Counted from the first letter of the stretch, positions 16,682-25,111 are shown. The stretch: DNA of 56,391 nucleotides from Flavobacterium sp. Root935 (GCF_001429295.1 NZ_LMJL01000007.1:689562-745952), one strand, 5' to 3'. Program-made: numbers and translations. The notes: generated by a model from the sequence alone, not told the origin.

Positions 16682-17107
16682 TTATTCTTTAACAAAATCA
16701 ACTAATAAATTTACTAGTTTTTCGATTTCTTTTGGAGGAAAACCATTGTCGAAACCTTGTGTTTCATAGGTTTTTCCATCCTTTGTTATTTTTAAATTTC
16801 CTATTGCAGCGCCATCGTATGTACGTTTGTCAGTTGGAGCTTTTAAAGAGGAAAGATTGTCTAAATTAACTTTGGAAAATGCAGTAACAATTTCGTTCCA
16901 TTTTGCATCATCAATATTAATTTGCACAGGTTCAGCATTACGTGCTGTAGTAACCAAAACCGATTTGTTTTGTGCTACGATAGTTTTGTAATAACCTCTT
17001 GAGTGGGCAGAATATTCAATTTGTGTTGAAGTCATATCTGTTTTTTTTTGACTGCAGCATCCAGTTGCAATAAAAAGCGTTAAAAGCAATAAAGACAATA
17101 TTCTCAT
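16682..17107 (-). CDS. Small hypothetical lipoprotein between sufS and sufE
   Basis: 141 residues with a lipoprotein signal peptide (LFIATGC, lipid Cys at residue 17, followed by a second Cys). The mature region contains EIVTAFSKVNLDNLSSLKAPTDKR and ends with an amphipathic helix. No named domain is recognised. It is packed tightly between sufS (15 bases) and sufE (2 bases). No acidic surface-export signal follows the Cys (CCSQKKTD), so a periplasm-facing location is more likely. Its presence within the suf genes is unexplained. Confidence 0.8.
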   Translation of the reverse strand: MRILSLLLLTLFIATGCCSQKKTDMTSTQIEYSAHSRGYYKTIVAQNKSVLVTTARNAEPVQINIDDAKWNEIVTAFSKVNLDNLSSLKAPTDKRTYDGAAIGNLKITKDGKTYETQGFDNGFPPKEIEKLVNLLVDFVKE

Positions 17108-17121
17108 AAAAATAGTTTTTT

Positions 17122-18336
17122 TTAGCTTAGCATTGTTTGTGCTTTTTTAACGGCATCAACCATTAAATCAATTTCTTCTTTAGTATTATAAAAAGAGAAA
17201 GAAGCACGAATTGTTCCAGGAATACAGAAGAAACTCATAATTGGCTGTGCACAATGATGTCCGGTTCTTACGGCAATTCCTAATTTATCTATAATAGAAC
17301 CAATATCATACGGATGAATTCCATCAATATTAAACGAAACTACAGATGCTTTATTTTTCCCCGTTCCGTAGATTCTCAAACCTTCTATTTCAGATAAACG
17401 TTTTGTGGCGTATTCCAAAAGTTCGTGTTCGTACTCTTGAATATTTTCGAAACCAATAGTATTCAAATAATCAATTGCAGTTCCAAGAACAATTCCGCCG
17501 GCAATATTTGGTGTACCTGCTTCAAATTTATGAGGCAAATCTGCGTAAGTAGTTTTCTCGAAAGTAACTTCTTTGATCATTTCGCCGCCGCCTTGATAAG
17601 GAGGAAGTTTGTTTAACCATTCTTCTTTTCCGTATAAAATTCCAGTTCCGGTTGGACCGCACATTTTATGTCCTGAAAAAGCATAGAAATCGCAATCCAA
17701 TTCTTGAACATCTGGTTTTAAATGCGGAACTGCCTGAGCACCGTCAATTAAAACAGCGGCACCAACAGAGTGCGCTTTATCAATTATATATTTTATCGGA
17801 TTAATGATTCCAAGTGCATTTGAAATATGGTTAAGTGTAACCACCTTTGTTTTTTCCGAAAGCAAAGCATCAAACTCTTCTAGAATTAATTCTCCGTTTT
17901 CATTAATTGGAATTACTTTTAAAACCGCCCCTGTTTTTTCACACAACATCTGCCAAGGCACAATATTACTGTGATGTTCCAATGACGAAACAATTACTTC
18001 GTCACCTGGTTTTAAAATTGAAGCAAAACCATTGGTTACTAAATTAATACCATGAGTTGTTCCCGAAGTAAAAAGCACTTCATGAGCATGTTTTGCGTTT
18101 ATATGTTCTTTTACTTTACCACGAGAAATCTCGTAAGCGTCAGTAGCTAACTGGCTTAAAGTGTGAACGCCACGGTGAATATTGGCGTTGATTTCTTGAT
18201 AATATTTTACTTCGGCATCGATCACAACTTGTGGTTTCTGAGAAGTAGCTCCGTTGTCGAAATATACTAAAGGTTTTCCGTTAACTTTTTGGTTAAGAAT
18301 TGGAAAATCAGCTCTTATTTTTTGAATATCTAGCAT
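17122..18336 (-). CDS. sufS: Cysteine desulfurase SufS
   Basis: 404-residue PLP enzyme that removes sulfur from L-cysteine and passes it to SufE. The PLP-binding lysine is residue 224 (SGHK), and the active-site cysteine is residue 362 in RTGHHCAQPIM, the RXGHHCA motif of group II (SufS-type) desulfurases. The full family length and conserved ASQKP-like opening (GATSQKPQVVI) are present. It is the first gene of the second half of the split suf locus and has its own -7 element (18362-18369). Confidence 0.96.
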   Translation of the reverse strand: MLDIQKIRADFPILNQKVNGKPLVYFDNGATSQKPQVVIDAEVKYYQEINANIHRGVHTLSQLATDAYEISRGKVKEHINAKHAHEVLFTSGTTHGINLVTNGFASILKPGDEVIVSSLEHHSNIVPWQMLCEKTGAVLKVIPINENGELILEEFDALLSEKTKVVTLNHISNALGIINPIKYIIDKAHSVGAAVLIDGAQAVPHLKPDVQELDCDFYAFSGHKMCGPTGTGILYGKEEWLNKLPPYQGGGEMIKEVTFEKTTYADLPHKFEAGTPNIAGGIVLGTAIDYLNTIGFENIQEYEHELLEYATKRLSEIEGLRIYGTGKNKASVVSFNIDGIHPYDIGSIIDKLGIAVRTGHHCAQPIMSFFCIPGTIRASFSFYNTKEEIDLMVDAVKKAQTMLS

Positions 18337-18361
18337 GTCTTATTTAGAAAAAATCTATTTA

Positions 18362-18369
18362 CAAAAGTA
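18362..18369 (-). promoter_or_regulatory. -7 element upstream of sufS
   Basis: TACTTTTG on the minus strand, 25 bases before the sufS ATG. It supports separate transcription of sufS and the genes after it, because plus-strand genes separate it from sufD. Confidence 0.45.
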
Positions 18370-18554
18370 CTAAAACTAAATTTGTTTATACAGGAATTCT
18401 ATAATTTCCTTTTATGGCATCATTGTTACAAGGCGTAAATGCTGATTCTGTAAAAATCGGTTGACTTTTCTGAATTATCTGAATCAGATTTATAATTTGA
18501 GTCCTAAAAACGTGAACATAAATTATTTATATTGCAATAAAAAATAACGTATCA

Positions 18555-19904
18555 ATGAAAAAATTTCTCAAAGTACTTCTGCTTGTAGTTGTTCTGGCTT
18601 TTTTATATTTCGGATTTACAACTTACCCTAAACTGGATTTGATTTCTGGATTTTCTGCCAAGAGTATTGCATCAGGACATTTTATAGATAATCGTTCGAA
18701 AGAATTAATTGAAAAAACCGACAATGATATCGACATGATTGATTTGGCAACGAATGCAATTGATGATGCAGGAAAATTTGCAACTTCAAATGTTTATGGT
18801 TTAAAAGAAAGAAAAGCGATTTACAGAGAAGGTTTAGGTGCTGTTTTGATTAATGATGATTTTGATGTTTCGAAACCGTATCTGCTGCCAAAGAGAACCA
18901 AATTGGTTAATAATCTTCCTTTTCCTTACGGTAATAAGGAGCCAAAAGATACCGCATTTTCGAATGTTGATTATTCCAAATTAAAAAAAGCGGTTGATAA
19001 TGCTTTTGATAAACCTAGTGGCGGAACAAAAAGAACCCGCGCCGTTGTAGTTTTATATAAAGACAAATTAATTGCCGAGAAATACGATAAAGGTTTTAAT
19101 AAAGACAGCAAAATTTTAGGCTGGTCGATGACAAAAAGTATCACAAGTTCGGCTTTTGGTGTTTTGGCAAAACAAGGAAAAATCGATATTTACAAACCGG
19201 CACCAGTTAAAGAATGGCAAAATGACGAACGCAAAAATATTACGCTTAACGATTTGCTTCACATGAATTCTGGTTTAGAATGGGAGGAGAACTATAGCAC
19301 CATTTGTGATGCTACACAAATGCTTTTTCAAGCAGAAGATATGGGAAAAGTACAAATGGATAAGCCGGCTCAATTTAAACCCAACACACATTGGAATTAT
19401 TCTTCTGGAACAACCAATTTATTATCCCTGATTTTAAGAAGACAATTTAAAACGCAGCAAGAATATCTTGATTTTTGGTACAGCGCTGTAATCGACAAAA
19501 TAGGAATGAATTCGATGATTGTGGAACAGGATATGTCAGGAACTTTTGTTGGTTCTTCTTACGGATGGGCAACGCCACGCGACTGGTCTAAATTTGGATT
19601 GTTATATCTAAGAAAAGGAAACTGGAACGGCGAACAAATCCTTGACGAAAGCTGGGTAAAATATACTGCAACTCCAACGAATACTTCTGAGGGAAAATAC
19701 GGTGCGCAATTTTGGCTGAACGCGGGAGGGAAATTTCCAGATGTGCCTCGTGATATGTTTTATTGCAGCGGTTATCAAGGACAAATGGTGGCAATTATTC
19801 CGTCTCTGGATATGGTTGTGGTGAGAATGGGAGTAAGAGAAGGTGATAAAAGTTTCGACTTTAATGGGTTTTTGAAGCAGGTAATTGAGAGTGTGAAGAA
19901 GTAA
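18555..19904 (+). CDS. Serine hydrolase, beta-lactamase/NylB-like family
   Basis: 449 residues with one N-terminal membrane anchor or uncleaved signal (about 5-22) and a class C beta-lactamase-like domain from about residue 140. The nucleophile motif SxxK appears as SMTK in LGWSMTKSITSS, the tyrosine motif as NYSSGTTN, and the third-motif region as SGYQGQ near the C-terminus. That pattern resembles the 6-aminohexanoate-dimer-hydrolase/esterase branch more than true beta-lactamases, so esterase or amidase activity is likelier than antibiotic resistance. It lies opposite to and inside the suf locus, with the small membrane protein gene following 9 bases after it. Confidence 0.88.
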   Translation: MKKFLKVLLLVVVLAFLYFGFTTYPKLDLISGFSAKSIASGHFIDNRSKELIEKTDNDIDMIDLATNAIDDAGKFATSNVYGLKERKAIYREGLGAVLINDDFDVSKPYLLPKRTKLVNNLPFPYGNKEPKDTAFSNVDYSKLKKAVDNAFDKPSGGTKRTRAVVVLYKDKLIAEKYDKGFNKDSKILGWSMTKSITSSAFGVLAKQGKIDIYKPAPVKEWQNDERKNITLNDLLHMNSGLEWEENYSTICDATQMLFQAEDMGKVQMDKPAQFKPNTHWNYSSGTTNLLSLILRRQFKTQQEYLDFWYSAVIDKIGMNSMIVEQDMSGTFVGSSYGWATPRDWSKFGLLYLRKGNWNGEQILDESWVKYTATPTNTSEGKYGAQFWLNAGGKFPDVPRDMFYCSGYQGQMVAIIPSLDMVVVRMGVREGDKSFDFNGFLKQVIESVKK

Positions 19905-19913
19905 ACAATAGTT

Positions 19914-20090
19914 ATGATAAAAAACAAAGTTTTACAATCGGTTTTAATGATAATTGGAGGTTGGTTCTCAATCGGCTTAGGTTATTCTACTAATCTAGGT
20001 TATTCGATAATAAATACATTTTGTTTTTTAGGAGGTATTGTATTGTTTTTTATTGGAATTATAATGTTTGTTTTAGCAGTAAGAGATTAA
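19914..20090 (+). CDS. 58-residue membrane protein
   Basis: Small ORF starting at ATG 19914 and ending TAA at 20090. It begins MIKNKVLQSV and consists almost entirely of two predicted membrane helices (about residues 7-25 and 32-54) with Gly-rich faces, ending VLAVRD. It starts 9 bases after the serine hydrolase stop on the same strand, so the two are probably co-transcribed. No family is recognised. The well-placed start, hydrophobic pattern and Gly spacing make it look genuinely coding. Confidence 0.6.
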   Translation: MIKNKVLQSVLMIIGGWFSIGLGYSTNLGYSIINTFCFLGGIVLFFIGIIMFVLAVRD

Positions 20091-20096
20091 AAATTT

Positions 20097-20187
20097 AATC
20101 GCAAACGCCAAGTAAAAAGCGCAAAGTTCGCAAAGTTTATATAAAAAACTTTGCGAACTTTGCATAACCTTTGTGTCTTTGCGGTAA
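20097..20187. repeat. Nested inverted repeat, family B, copy 2
   Basis: Inner arms GCAAAGTTCGCAAAGTTT (20121-20138) and its exact complement (20146-20163) form a perfect 18-bp stem with a 7-base loop. Weaker outer arms, AATCGCAAACG and TCTTTGCGGT, flank it. It lies between the convergent small membrane protein gene and sufD, the same kind of position as copy 1 (14061-14200). Confidence 0.85.
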
Positions 20188-20193
20188 ACCTGA

Positions 20194-21510
20194 CTACAAA
20201 TCAAATCCTAAATTCACGCCCAATTTCATGGCAATGATTTTAGTAATTCTTTGTTTTAATTCTGGTATTTTTATGCTTTCGATAACGGCATTTGAAAATG
20301 CGTACATCAATAGAGCTTTTGCTTCTTTTTTCGGGATTCCGCGAGACTGCATGTAGAACATTGCTGTTTCATCTAATTGTCCAACAGTACAACCGTGAGA
20401 ACATTTTACGTCATCTGCAAAAATCTCTAATTGTGGTTTTGCGTTGATAGTTGCTTTGTCACTCAATAAAATGTTGTTGCTTTTTTGGAAAGCGTTTGTT
20501 TTTTGAGCTTCTTTTTCTACCAAAACTTTTCCGTTGAAAACTCCAGTTGAGCGATCAGAGAAAATTCCTTTATAATCTTGGAAACTTTCGCAGTTTGGTG
20601 TTGCGTGGTTTACTAAAGTATAATGATCAACGTGTTGTTTGTCGTTTAAGATAGAAATTCCGTTAAGCGTACTTGTCAATCTTTCTCCAAAATGGTAAAA
20701 ATTTAAGTTGTTACGAGTTAGATTTCCTCCAAACGAAAATGTATGAACAGAAGCATGACTTTCTTGTTGCTGAGAAACATAAGTGTTGTCAACTAAGTTA
20801 GCTTCGCTATTATCATTTTGAATTTTGTAATAGTCAACAATCGCACGTTTTTGAGTAAAAATCTCAGTAACAGAATTTGTTAAAACTGGATTTTCATTCA
20901 AACTTTGGTGGCGCTCGATAATTTGAACGTGTGAATTTTCACCCACAATAACTAAGTTTCTTGGCTGAACCATTAATGCAGCTTCGTTTCCTGTTGAGAA
21001 ATACATTATCTCAATTGGTTTATCAGCTACTTTTTTCTGTGGGATATTGATAAAAGCACCTTCAATTGCAAAAGCTGTATTCAATGAAGTCAAGCTGTCA
21101 TCTTTACTTGCTATTTTATTGAAGTAAGTATCAATAACCATTTTGTATTTTGGTTTGGTCAATGCCGATGACATCAAACAAACATCGATTCCGTCGTGAG
21201 TTGTAGAAGATAAATGTGAACTAAAAACACCATCAATAAACACTAATTTATAAGTGTCAATTTCGTGTAAAAAGTATTTTTTTACCTGATTAAATTCGAT
21301 TGCATTTTCCTGCTTAGGAAAAACCGTAAAGTCATTTTTTAAGATGGCATTTAGCGATGTATATTTCCAAGCTTCTTCTTTTTTGGTTGGGAAACCTTTA
21401 TTTTCGAAGTTTTTTAAAGCATTTGTGCGTATGTCGTGTAAATCTGAATGTACATCGACACGCTCTTCAAAAGCCATAAAAGACGATACTAATTTTTCTT
21501 TTAAATCCAT
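20194..21510 (-). CDS. sufD: SufD scaffold subunit
   Basis: 438 residues; partner of SufB in the SufBC2D Fe-S scaffold. The C-terminal beta-helix core is recognisable, with KCSHGCTVGQLDETAMFYMQ-type sequence (about residues 368-387) and RGIPKKEAKALL following, both typical of the SufB/SufD family. The N-terminal helical region (about 1-100) is typical of SufD. The order sufC, then this gene after an inserted four-helix-bundle gene, is otherwise the standard B-C-D order. Family C repeat sequence abuts its start. Confidence 0.95.
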   Translation of the reverse strand: MDLKEKLVSSFMAFEERVDVHSDLHDIRTNALKNFENKGFPTKKEEAWKYTSLNAILKNDFTVFPKQENAIEFNQVKKYFLHEIDTYKLVFIDGVFSSHLSSTTHDGIDVCLMSSALTKPKYKMVIDTYFNKIASKDDSLTSLNTAFAIEGAFINIPQKKVADKPIEIMYFSTGNEAALMVQPRNLVIVGENSHVQIIERHQSLNENPVLTNSVTEIFTQKRAIVDYYKIQNDNSEANLVDNTYVSQQQESHASVHTFSFGGNLTRNNLNFYHFGERLTSTLNGISILNDKQHVDHYTLVNHATPNCESFQDYKGIFSDRSTGVFNGKVLVEKEAQKTNAFQKSNNILLSDKATINAKPQLEIFADDVKCSHGCTVGQLDETAMFYMQSRGIPKKEAKALLMYAFSNAVIESIKIPELKQRITKIIAMKLGVNLGFDL

Positions 21511-21557
21511 TGTTCTTTTGTTTCCTTCGGTGTTTCAGGTTTCAAGTTTCAGGTTGC

Positions 21558-21947
21558 CTATTGAAACTTATTCCCCTTGAAATCTTTTTTATTTAGGTAA
21601 GTGATAAAGTTTTTTATTTTACCGCTTAAATTTTCATAATCCTTTTTTAAAGCTTCGAATTTTTCTTCTGAAATATATTCAAAATCAAAAATTCGATATA
21701 ACTGAGATCTTGTTTCTCCCGCTGAGCCTTTTGCAATTGATAAAAATTGTCGAAATTCTAAATTTCCATCTCTTTCAAATCCTTCAGCAATATTATCCAT
21801 TACTGAGCCAGAAGAACTTTTGATTTGATTTTTAAATCTGAGATCAGATCTTAACTCTGTTTCAACTGAAATAAAATGTATTTCTTTTGCTAATCGTCGA
21901 GCTTCTTTCCAAATTTCTAAATCCTCAAATCTATTAATTGTTGCCAT
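21558..21947 (-). CDS. Four-helix-bundle protein (23S rRNA intervening-sequence/S23 family)
   Basis: 129 residues with the family hallmarks: FEDLEIWKEARRLAKEI at the N-terminus, SGSVMDNIAEGFERDGNLEF in the middle, and GETRSQLYRIFD before the last helix. Members form homo-oligomeric four-helix bundles. They were first seen in 23S rRNA intervening sequences but are scattered through Bacteroidota chromosomes, with no established activity. The gene interrupts sufC-sufD, is flanked by inverted GTTTCAGG-type repeats, and has its own -7-like element, so it looks like an insertion rather than a functional suf component. The ATG start sits just before the conserved first helix. Confidence 0.9.
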   Translation of the reverse strand: MATINRFEDLEIWKEARRLAKEIHFISVETELRSDLRFKNQIKSSSGSVMDNIAEGFERDGNLEFRQFLSIAKGSAGETRSQLYRIFDFEYISEEKFEALKKDYENLSGKIKNFITYLNKKDFKGNKFQ

Positions 21948-21978
21948 TTCTATTTTTATTGTTTTAAGTTAAAACTTA

Positions 21979-21986
21979 CAAATATA
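21979..21986 (-). promoter_or_regulatory. -7 element upstream of the four-helix-bundle gene
   Basis: TATATTTG on the minus strand, 31 bases before the ATG and inside the inverted-repeat-bounded segment. It could give the small gene its own transcript and also contribute to sufD expression. Confidence 0.35.
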
Positions 21987-22028
21987 GTTTGTAACTTGAA
22001 ACTAAAAAAACATGAAACCTGAAACAAA

Positions 22029-22775
22029 TTAATTCTCCGCTTTAATCCAGTCGTATCCTTTTTCTTCCAATTCGTAAGCCAATTCTTTTCCTCCAGATTT
22101 TACAATTCTTCCGTTGTAAAGAACGTGAACAAAATCTGGAACGATATAATCTAACAAACGTTGATAGTGAGTGATTACAATAATTGCGTTTTTGTCGCTT
22201 TTTAATTTGTTAACTCCATTAGCCACAATTCTTAAAGCATCGATGTCAAGACCAGAATCTGTTTCGTCAAGAATAGCCAATTTTGGTTCCAACATTGCCA
22301 TCTGGAAAATCTCGTTTCTTTTTTTCTCTCCTCCAGAAAAACCTTCGTTTAAAGAACGAGATAAAAATTTACGGTCGATTTCTAATAATTCAGATTTCTC
22401 ACGAATTACTTTCAACATTTCATTTGCAGGCATTTCTTCCTGACCGTTTGCTTTACGAGTTTCGTTGATAGCAGTTTTCATAAAGTTAGTTACACTAACT
22501 CCTGGAATTTCTACCGGATATTGGAAAGAAAGAAAAACTCCTTTGTGAGCTCTTTCTTCAGGAGCTAAATCAGCAAGATCTTCTCCGTCAAGAATTACCT
22601 CCCCGTCTGTAACTTCGTAGTTTTCGTTTCCTGCAATAACAGCAGAAAGTGTACTTTTTCCAGAACCGTTTGGTCCCATAATAGCGTGAACTTCTCCAGC
22701 TTTAACTTCTATATTAATTCCTTTAAGGATTTCTTTATCACCAATTGAGGCGTGAAGGTTTTTTATACTTAACAT
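22029..22775 (-). CDS. sufC: SufC ATPase
   Basis: 248-residue ABC-type ATPase of the SufBC2D scaffold. Walker A is GPNGSGKST (residues 34-42), the signature is FSGGEKKR, and Walker B is LAILDETDSGLD; the ETDSGLD form is characteristic of SufC. It powers conformational change of SufB/SufD during cluster assembly and works in the cytoplasm without membrane partners. It is in line with sufB upstream, with a family C inverted repeat in the gap. Confidence 0.97.
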   Translation of the reverse strand: MLSIKNLHASIGDKEILKGINIEVKAGEVHAIMGPNGSGKSTLSAVIAGNENYEVTDGEVILDGEDLADLAPEERAHKGVFLSFQYPVEIPGVSVTNFMKTAINETRKANGQEEMPANEMLKVIREKSELLEIDRKFLSRSLNEGFSGGEKKRNEIFQMAMLEPKLAILDETDSGLDIDALRIVANGVNKLKSDKNAIIVITHYQRLLDYIVPDFVHVLYNGRIVKSGGKELAYELEEKGYDWIKAEN

Positions 22776-22784
22776 GTTATTTTT

Positions 22785-22939
22785 GTTTAAAGTTTAAAGT
22801 TTCAAATTCTTAGTTTTAAGAAATGCTACTTTAAAATCTTTTTTTGTTTAAACTATTTATTTTTCAATTTAGGTTTTGTGAAAAGTTTCTATTTTAAGGA
22901 TCAAAGCATTTGTAAAACTTGAAACCTGAAACTTTAAAC
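22785..22939. repeat. Inverted repeat, family C, copy between sufB and sufC
   Basis: Ends GTTTAAAGTTT (22785-22795) and AAACTTTAAAC (22929-22939) are perfect complements, and inside them GTTTCAAATT and ACTTGAAACCTG continue the similarity. The roughly 110-base interior is AT-rich with no ORF. It fills nearly the whole sufB-sufC gap. Confidence 0.7.
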
Positions 22940-22941
22940 TT

Positions 22942-24390
22942 TTATCCCACAGATCCTTCTAAAGAAATCTCTAATAATTTTTGAGCTTCTACAGCAAATT
23001 CCATTGGAAGCTTATTCAATACATCTTTACTGAAACCGTTTACAATTAAGGCAATCGCTTTTTCAGTCGGGATACCTCTTTGGTTGCAGTAAAAAACTTG
23101 ATCTTCTCCAATTTTACTTGTAGTTGCTTCGTGCTCGATTTTTGCTGATGGATTTTTACTTTCGATATAAGGGAAAGTATGCGCACCGCAATTGTTACCC
23201 ATTAACAATGAGTCACACTGCGAAAAGTTTCTTGCATTCTCTGCTCTTGAAGAGATTTGCACTAAACCACGGTAACTGTTTTGTGATTTTCCAGCAGAAA
23301 TACCTTTAGAAATAATAGTCGATTTAGTATTTTTCCCTAAATGGATCATTTTAGTTCCAGTATCTGCTTGTTGGTAATTATTCGTAACGGCGATTGAATA
23401 AAATTCTCCTACTGAATTATCTCCTTTAAGTACACAAGAAGGATATTTCCAAGTTACAGCAGAACCAGTTTCAACTTGTGTCCAAGAAATTTTAGCGTTT
23501 GTTTCGCATAAACCTCTTTTGGTTACGAAGTTGTAAACTCCGCCTTTTCCTTCTTTGTTTCCAGGGAACCAGTTTTGAACAGTAGAATATTTAATTTCAG
23601 CATCATCCAAAGCAATTAATTCAACTACAGCAGCGTGCAATTGGTTTTCATCACGGCTTGGAGCTGTACATCCTTCAAGATATGAAACATAACTTCCTTC
23701 ATCTGCAATGACAAGAGTTCTTTCGAATTGTCCTGTTCCTGCTTGATTGATTCTGAAGTAAGTAGAAAGTTCCATTGGACAACGAACGCCTTTTGGAATA
23801 TAGCAGAAACTTCCATCAGAGAAAACCGCTGAGTTTAATGCTGCATAGAAGTTGTCTTTTTGAGGTACAACAGTCCCTAAATATTTTTTTACTAATTCAG
23901 GATATTCTTTAATAGCTTCAGAAATCGGACAGAAAATAATTCCTTTTTCAGCCAAAGTTTTCTTGAAAGTTGTTGCTACAGAAACAGAATCGACCACAAT
24001 ATCCATTGCGACATTGTTCATCATTTTTTGTTCATCAACAGAAATTCCTAACTTTTTGTACATCTCTAAAAGTTCTGGATCAACATCATCCAAAGTTTTA
24101 TTAGGATCTACTTGTTTTGGAGCTGAATAATAAGAAATTGCCTGAAAATCTGGTTTTTCGTAATTTACATTTGCCCATTCTGGCTCGATCATTTCTTTCC
24201 AAGCACGGAAAGCCTCGATGCGCCATTCGGTCATCCATTCAGGTTCTTCTTTTTTAAGCGAAATAGCTCTAACAATCTCTTCGTTTAAGCCAATAGGGAA
24301 AGTCTCAGATTCTATATTGGTATAAAATCCGTACTCATATTCTTTTGTTTCCAGTTCGATTTTTAAATCGTCTTCGGTGTATTTGCTCAT
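22942..24390 (-). CDS. sufB: SufB scaffold subunit
   Basis: 482 residues, the usual SufB length. Conserved features include [15 protein letters not shown], the segment [20 protein letters not shown] and the late [18 protein letters not shown] region, which holds the cysteine linked to cluster assembly in E. coli SufB. With SufC and SufD it forms the scaffold on which Fe-S clusters are built from sulfur delivered by SufS/SufE. It is the second gene of the leftward suf operon, after sufA. Confidence 0.97.
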   Translation of the reverse strand: MSKYTEDDLKIELETKEYEYGFYTNIESETFPIGLNEEIVRAISLKKEEPEWMTEWRIEAFRAWKEMIEPEWANVNYEKPDFQAISYYSAPKQVDPNKTLDDVDPELLEMYKKLGISVDEQKMMNNVAMDIVVDSVSVATTFKKTLAEKGIIFCPISEAIKEYPELVKKYLGTVVPQKDNFYAALNSAVFSDGSFCYIPKGVRCPMELSTYFRINQAGTGQFERTLVIADEGSYVSYLEGCTAPSRDENQLHAAVVELIALDDAEIKYSTVQNWFPGNKEGKGGVYNFVTKRGLCETNAKISWTQVETGSAVTWKYPSCVLKGDNSVGEFYSIAVTNNYQQADTGTKMIHLGKNTKSTIISKGISAGKSQNSYRGLVQISSRAENARNFSQCDSLLMGNNCGAHTFPYIESKNPSAKIEHEATTSKIGEDQVFYCNQRGIPTEKAIALIVNGFSKDVLNKLPMEFAVEAQKLLEISLEGSVG

Positions 24391-24407
24391 TATTTTTTTA
24401 TTGTCTA

Positions 24408-24478
24408 AATAGTTTTAAAGTCTAAAGTTCGAAAGTCATTTTAAGTCCTTACGACTTGCGACTTTCAGCTTTGACTAA
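24408..24478. repeat. Diverged inverted repeat between sufA and sufB
   Basis: The left half contains AAAGTCTAAAGTTCGAAAGTC and the right half the approximate complement GACTTGCGACTTTCAGCTTTGACT, separated by a short spacer. The layout is that of family C but with GACTTTCA-type units. It fills most of the gap and overlaps the sufA stop by a few bases. Confidence 0.5.
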
Positions 24479-24804
24479 AGAGAGAATGATTCTCCGCAGC
24501 CACAAGTTCTGCTTGCATTTGGATTATTGAAAACAAATCCTTTTCCGTTTAATCCGCCAGAAAATTCTAAAATTGTTCCAGCTAAATATAGAAATGATTT
24601 TTTTTCAACAGCAATTTGGATATCATTGTCTACGAATATTTTGTCGTCTTCTCCTTTGGTTTTGTCAAATTTTAAATCATAAGACAAGCCAGAGCATCCA
24701 CCGCTTTTCACGCCTACTCTTACGTAGTCGCTTGCGGCGTCAAAACCATCGTCAGTCATCAAGTCGATGATTTTCTTTTTGGCAGTATCAGAAACTTTTA
24801 TCAT
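24475..24804 (-). CDS. sufA: A-type Fe-S cluster carrier (SufA/IscA/HesB family)
   Basis: 109 residues with the three family cysteines at positions 37 (SGGCSGL), 101 and 103 (CGCGESF). A-type carriers receive clusters from the SufBCD scaffold and deliver them to apo-proteins. It is the first gene of the leftward suf operon, with sufB directly after. The ATG start gives normal length, and a promoter-like -7 box lies about 100 bases upstream. Confidence 0.94.
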   Translation of the reverse strand: MIKVSDTAKKKIIDLMTDDGFDAASDYVRVGVKSGGCSGLSYDLKFDKTKGEDDKIFVDNDIQIAVEKKSFLYLAGTILEFSGGLNGKGFVFNNPNASRTCGCGESFSL

Positions 24805-24903
24805 TGTTCTTAGATGTTTGTTTTTTAATAAGCATTTCTTGTCTGTAATTAATTTAGTACAGATTTAAAGCGCTAATTTTCAATGTTAAATAGAAATTAT
24901 CTG

Positions 24904-24911
24904 CAAAGATA
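24904..24911 (-). promoter_or_regulatory. -7 element of the sufA operon
   Basis: TATCTTTG on the minus strand, followed by C, matches TAnnTTTG. It implies an untranslated leader of about 90 bases before the sufA ATG. Confidence 0.5.
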
Positions 24912-25111
24912 CGACTTAAAAACCTTTTTCCATAACGGTTCACATTATTATAACAAATGAGAAAATAGATATTAGTTATTTTGATAAAATCAACCTGAAA
25001 AAAGAGGCTAATAATTCGAATAAATTAATTTTACGATTTTAAATTGAATTTATTGCCTATAAATGTTAAAAAACAAGTATTTATACTCAATTACAACCCA
25101 TGCTTTATTGG

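Larger units (their letters stand above)
21532..22025. mobile_element. Putative cassette: four-helix-bundle gene between 13-bp terminal inverted repeats
   Basis: GTTTCAGGTTTCA at 21532-21544 and its exact complement TGAAACCTGAAAC at 22013-22025 bracket the small gene at 21558-21947 and its promoter-like box. Inside each end, further GTTTCAAG-type units continue the similarity. The 494-base segment lies between sufC and sufD, which are normally adjacent. Gene-less elements with the same arm sequence occur at 15770-15835 and 22785-22939. No transposase is encoded, so any mobility would need a helper. Calling it mobile is inference. Confidence 0.45.

Noticed and set aside
18555..19904. Antibiotic-resistance beta-lactamase
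   Set aside because: The motifs (SMTK, NYSSG, SGYQG) fit the esterase/amide-hydrolase branch of the serine beta-lactamase fold better than a true beta-lactamase.
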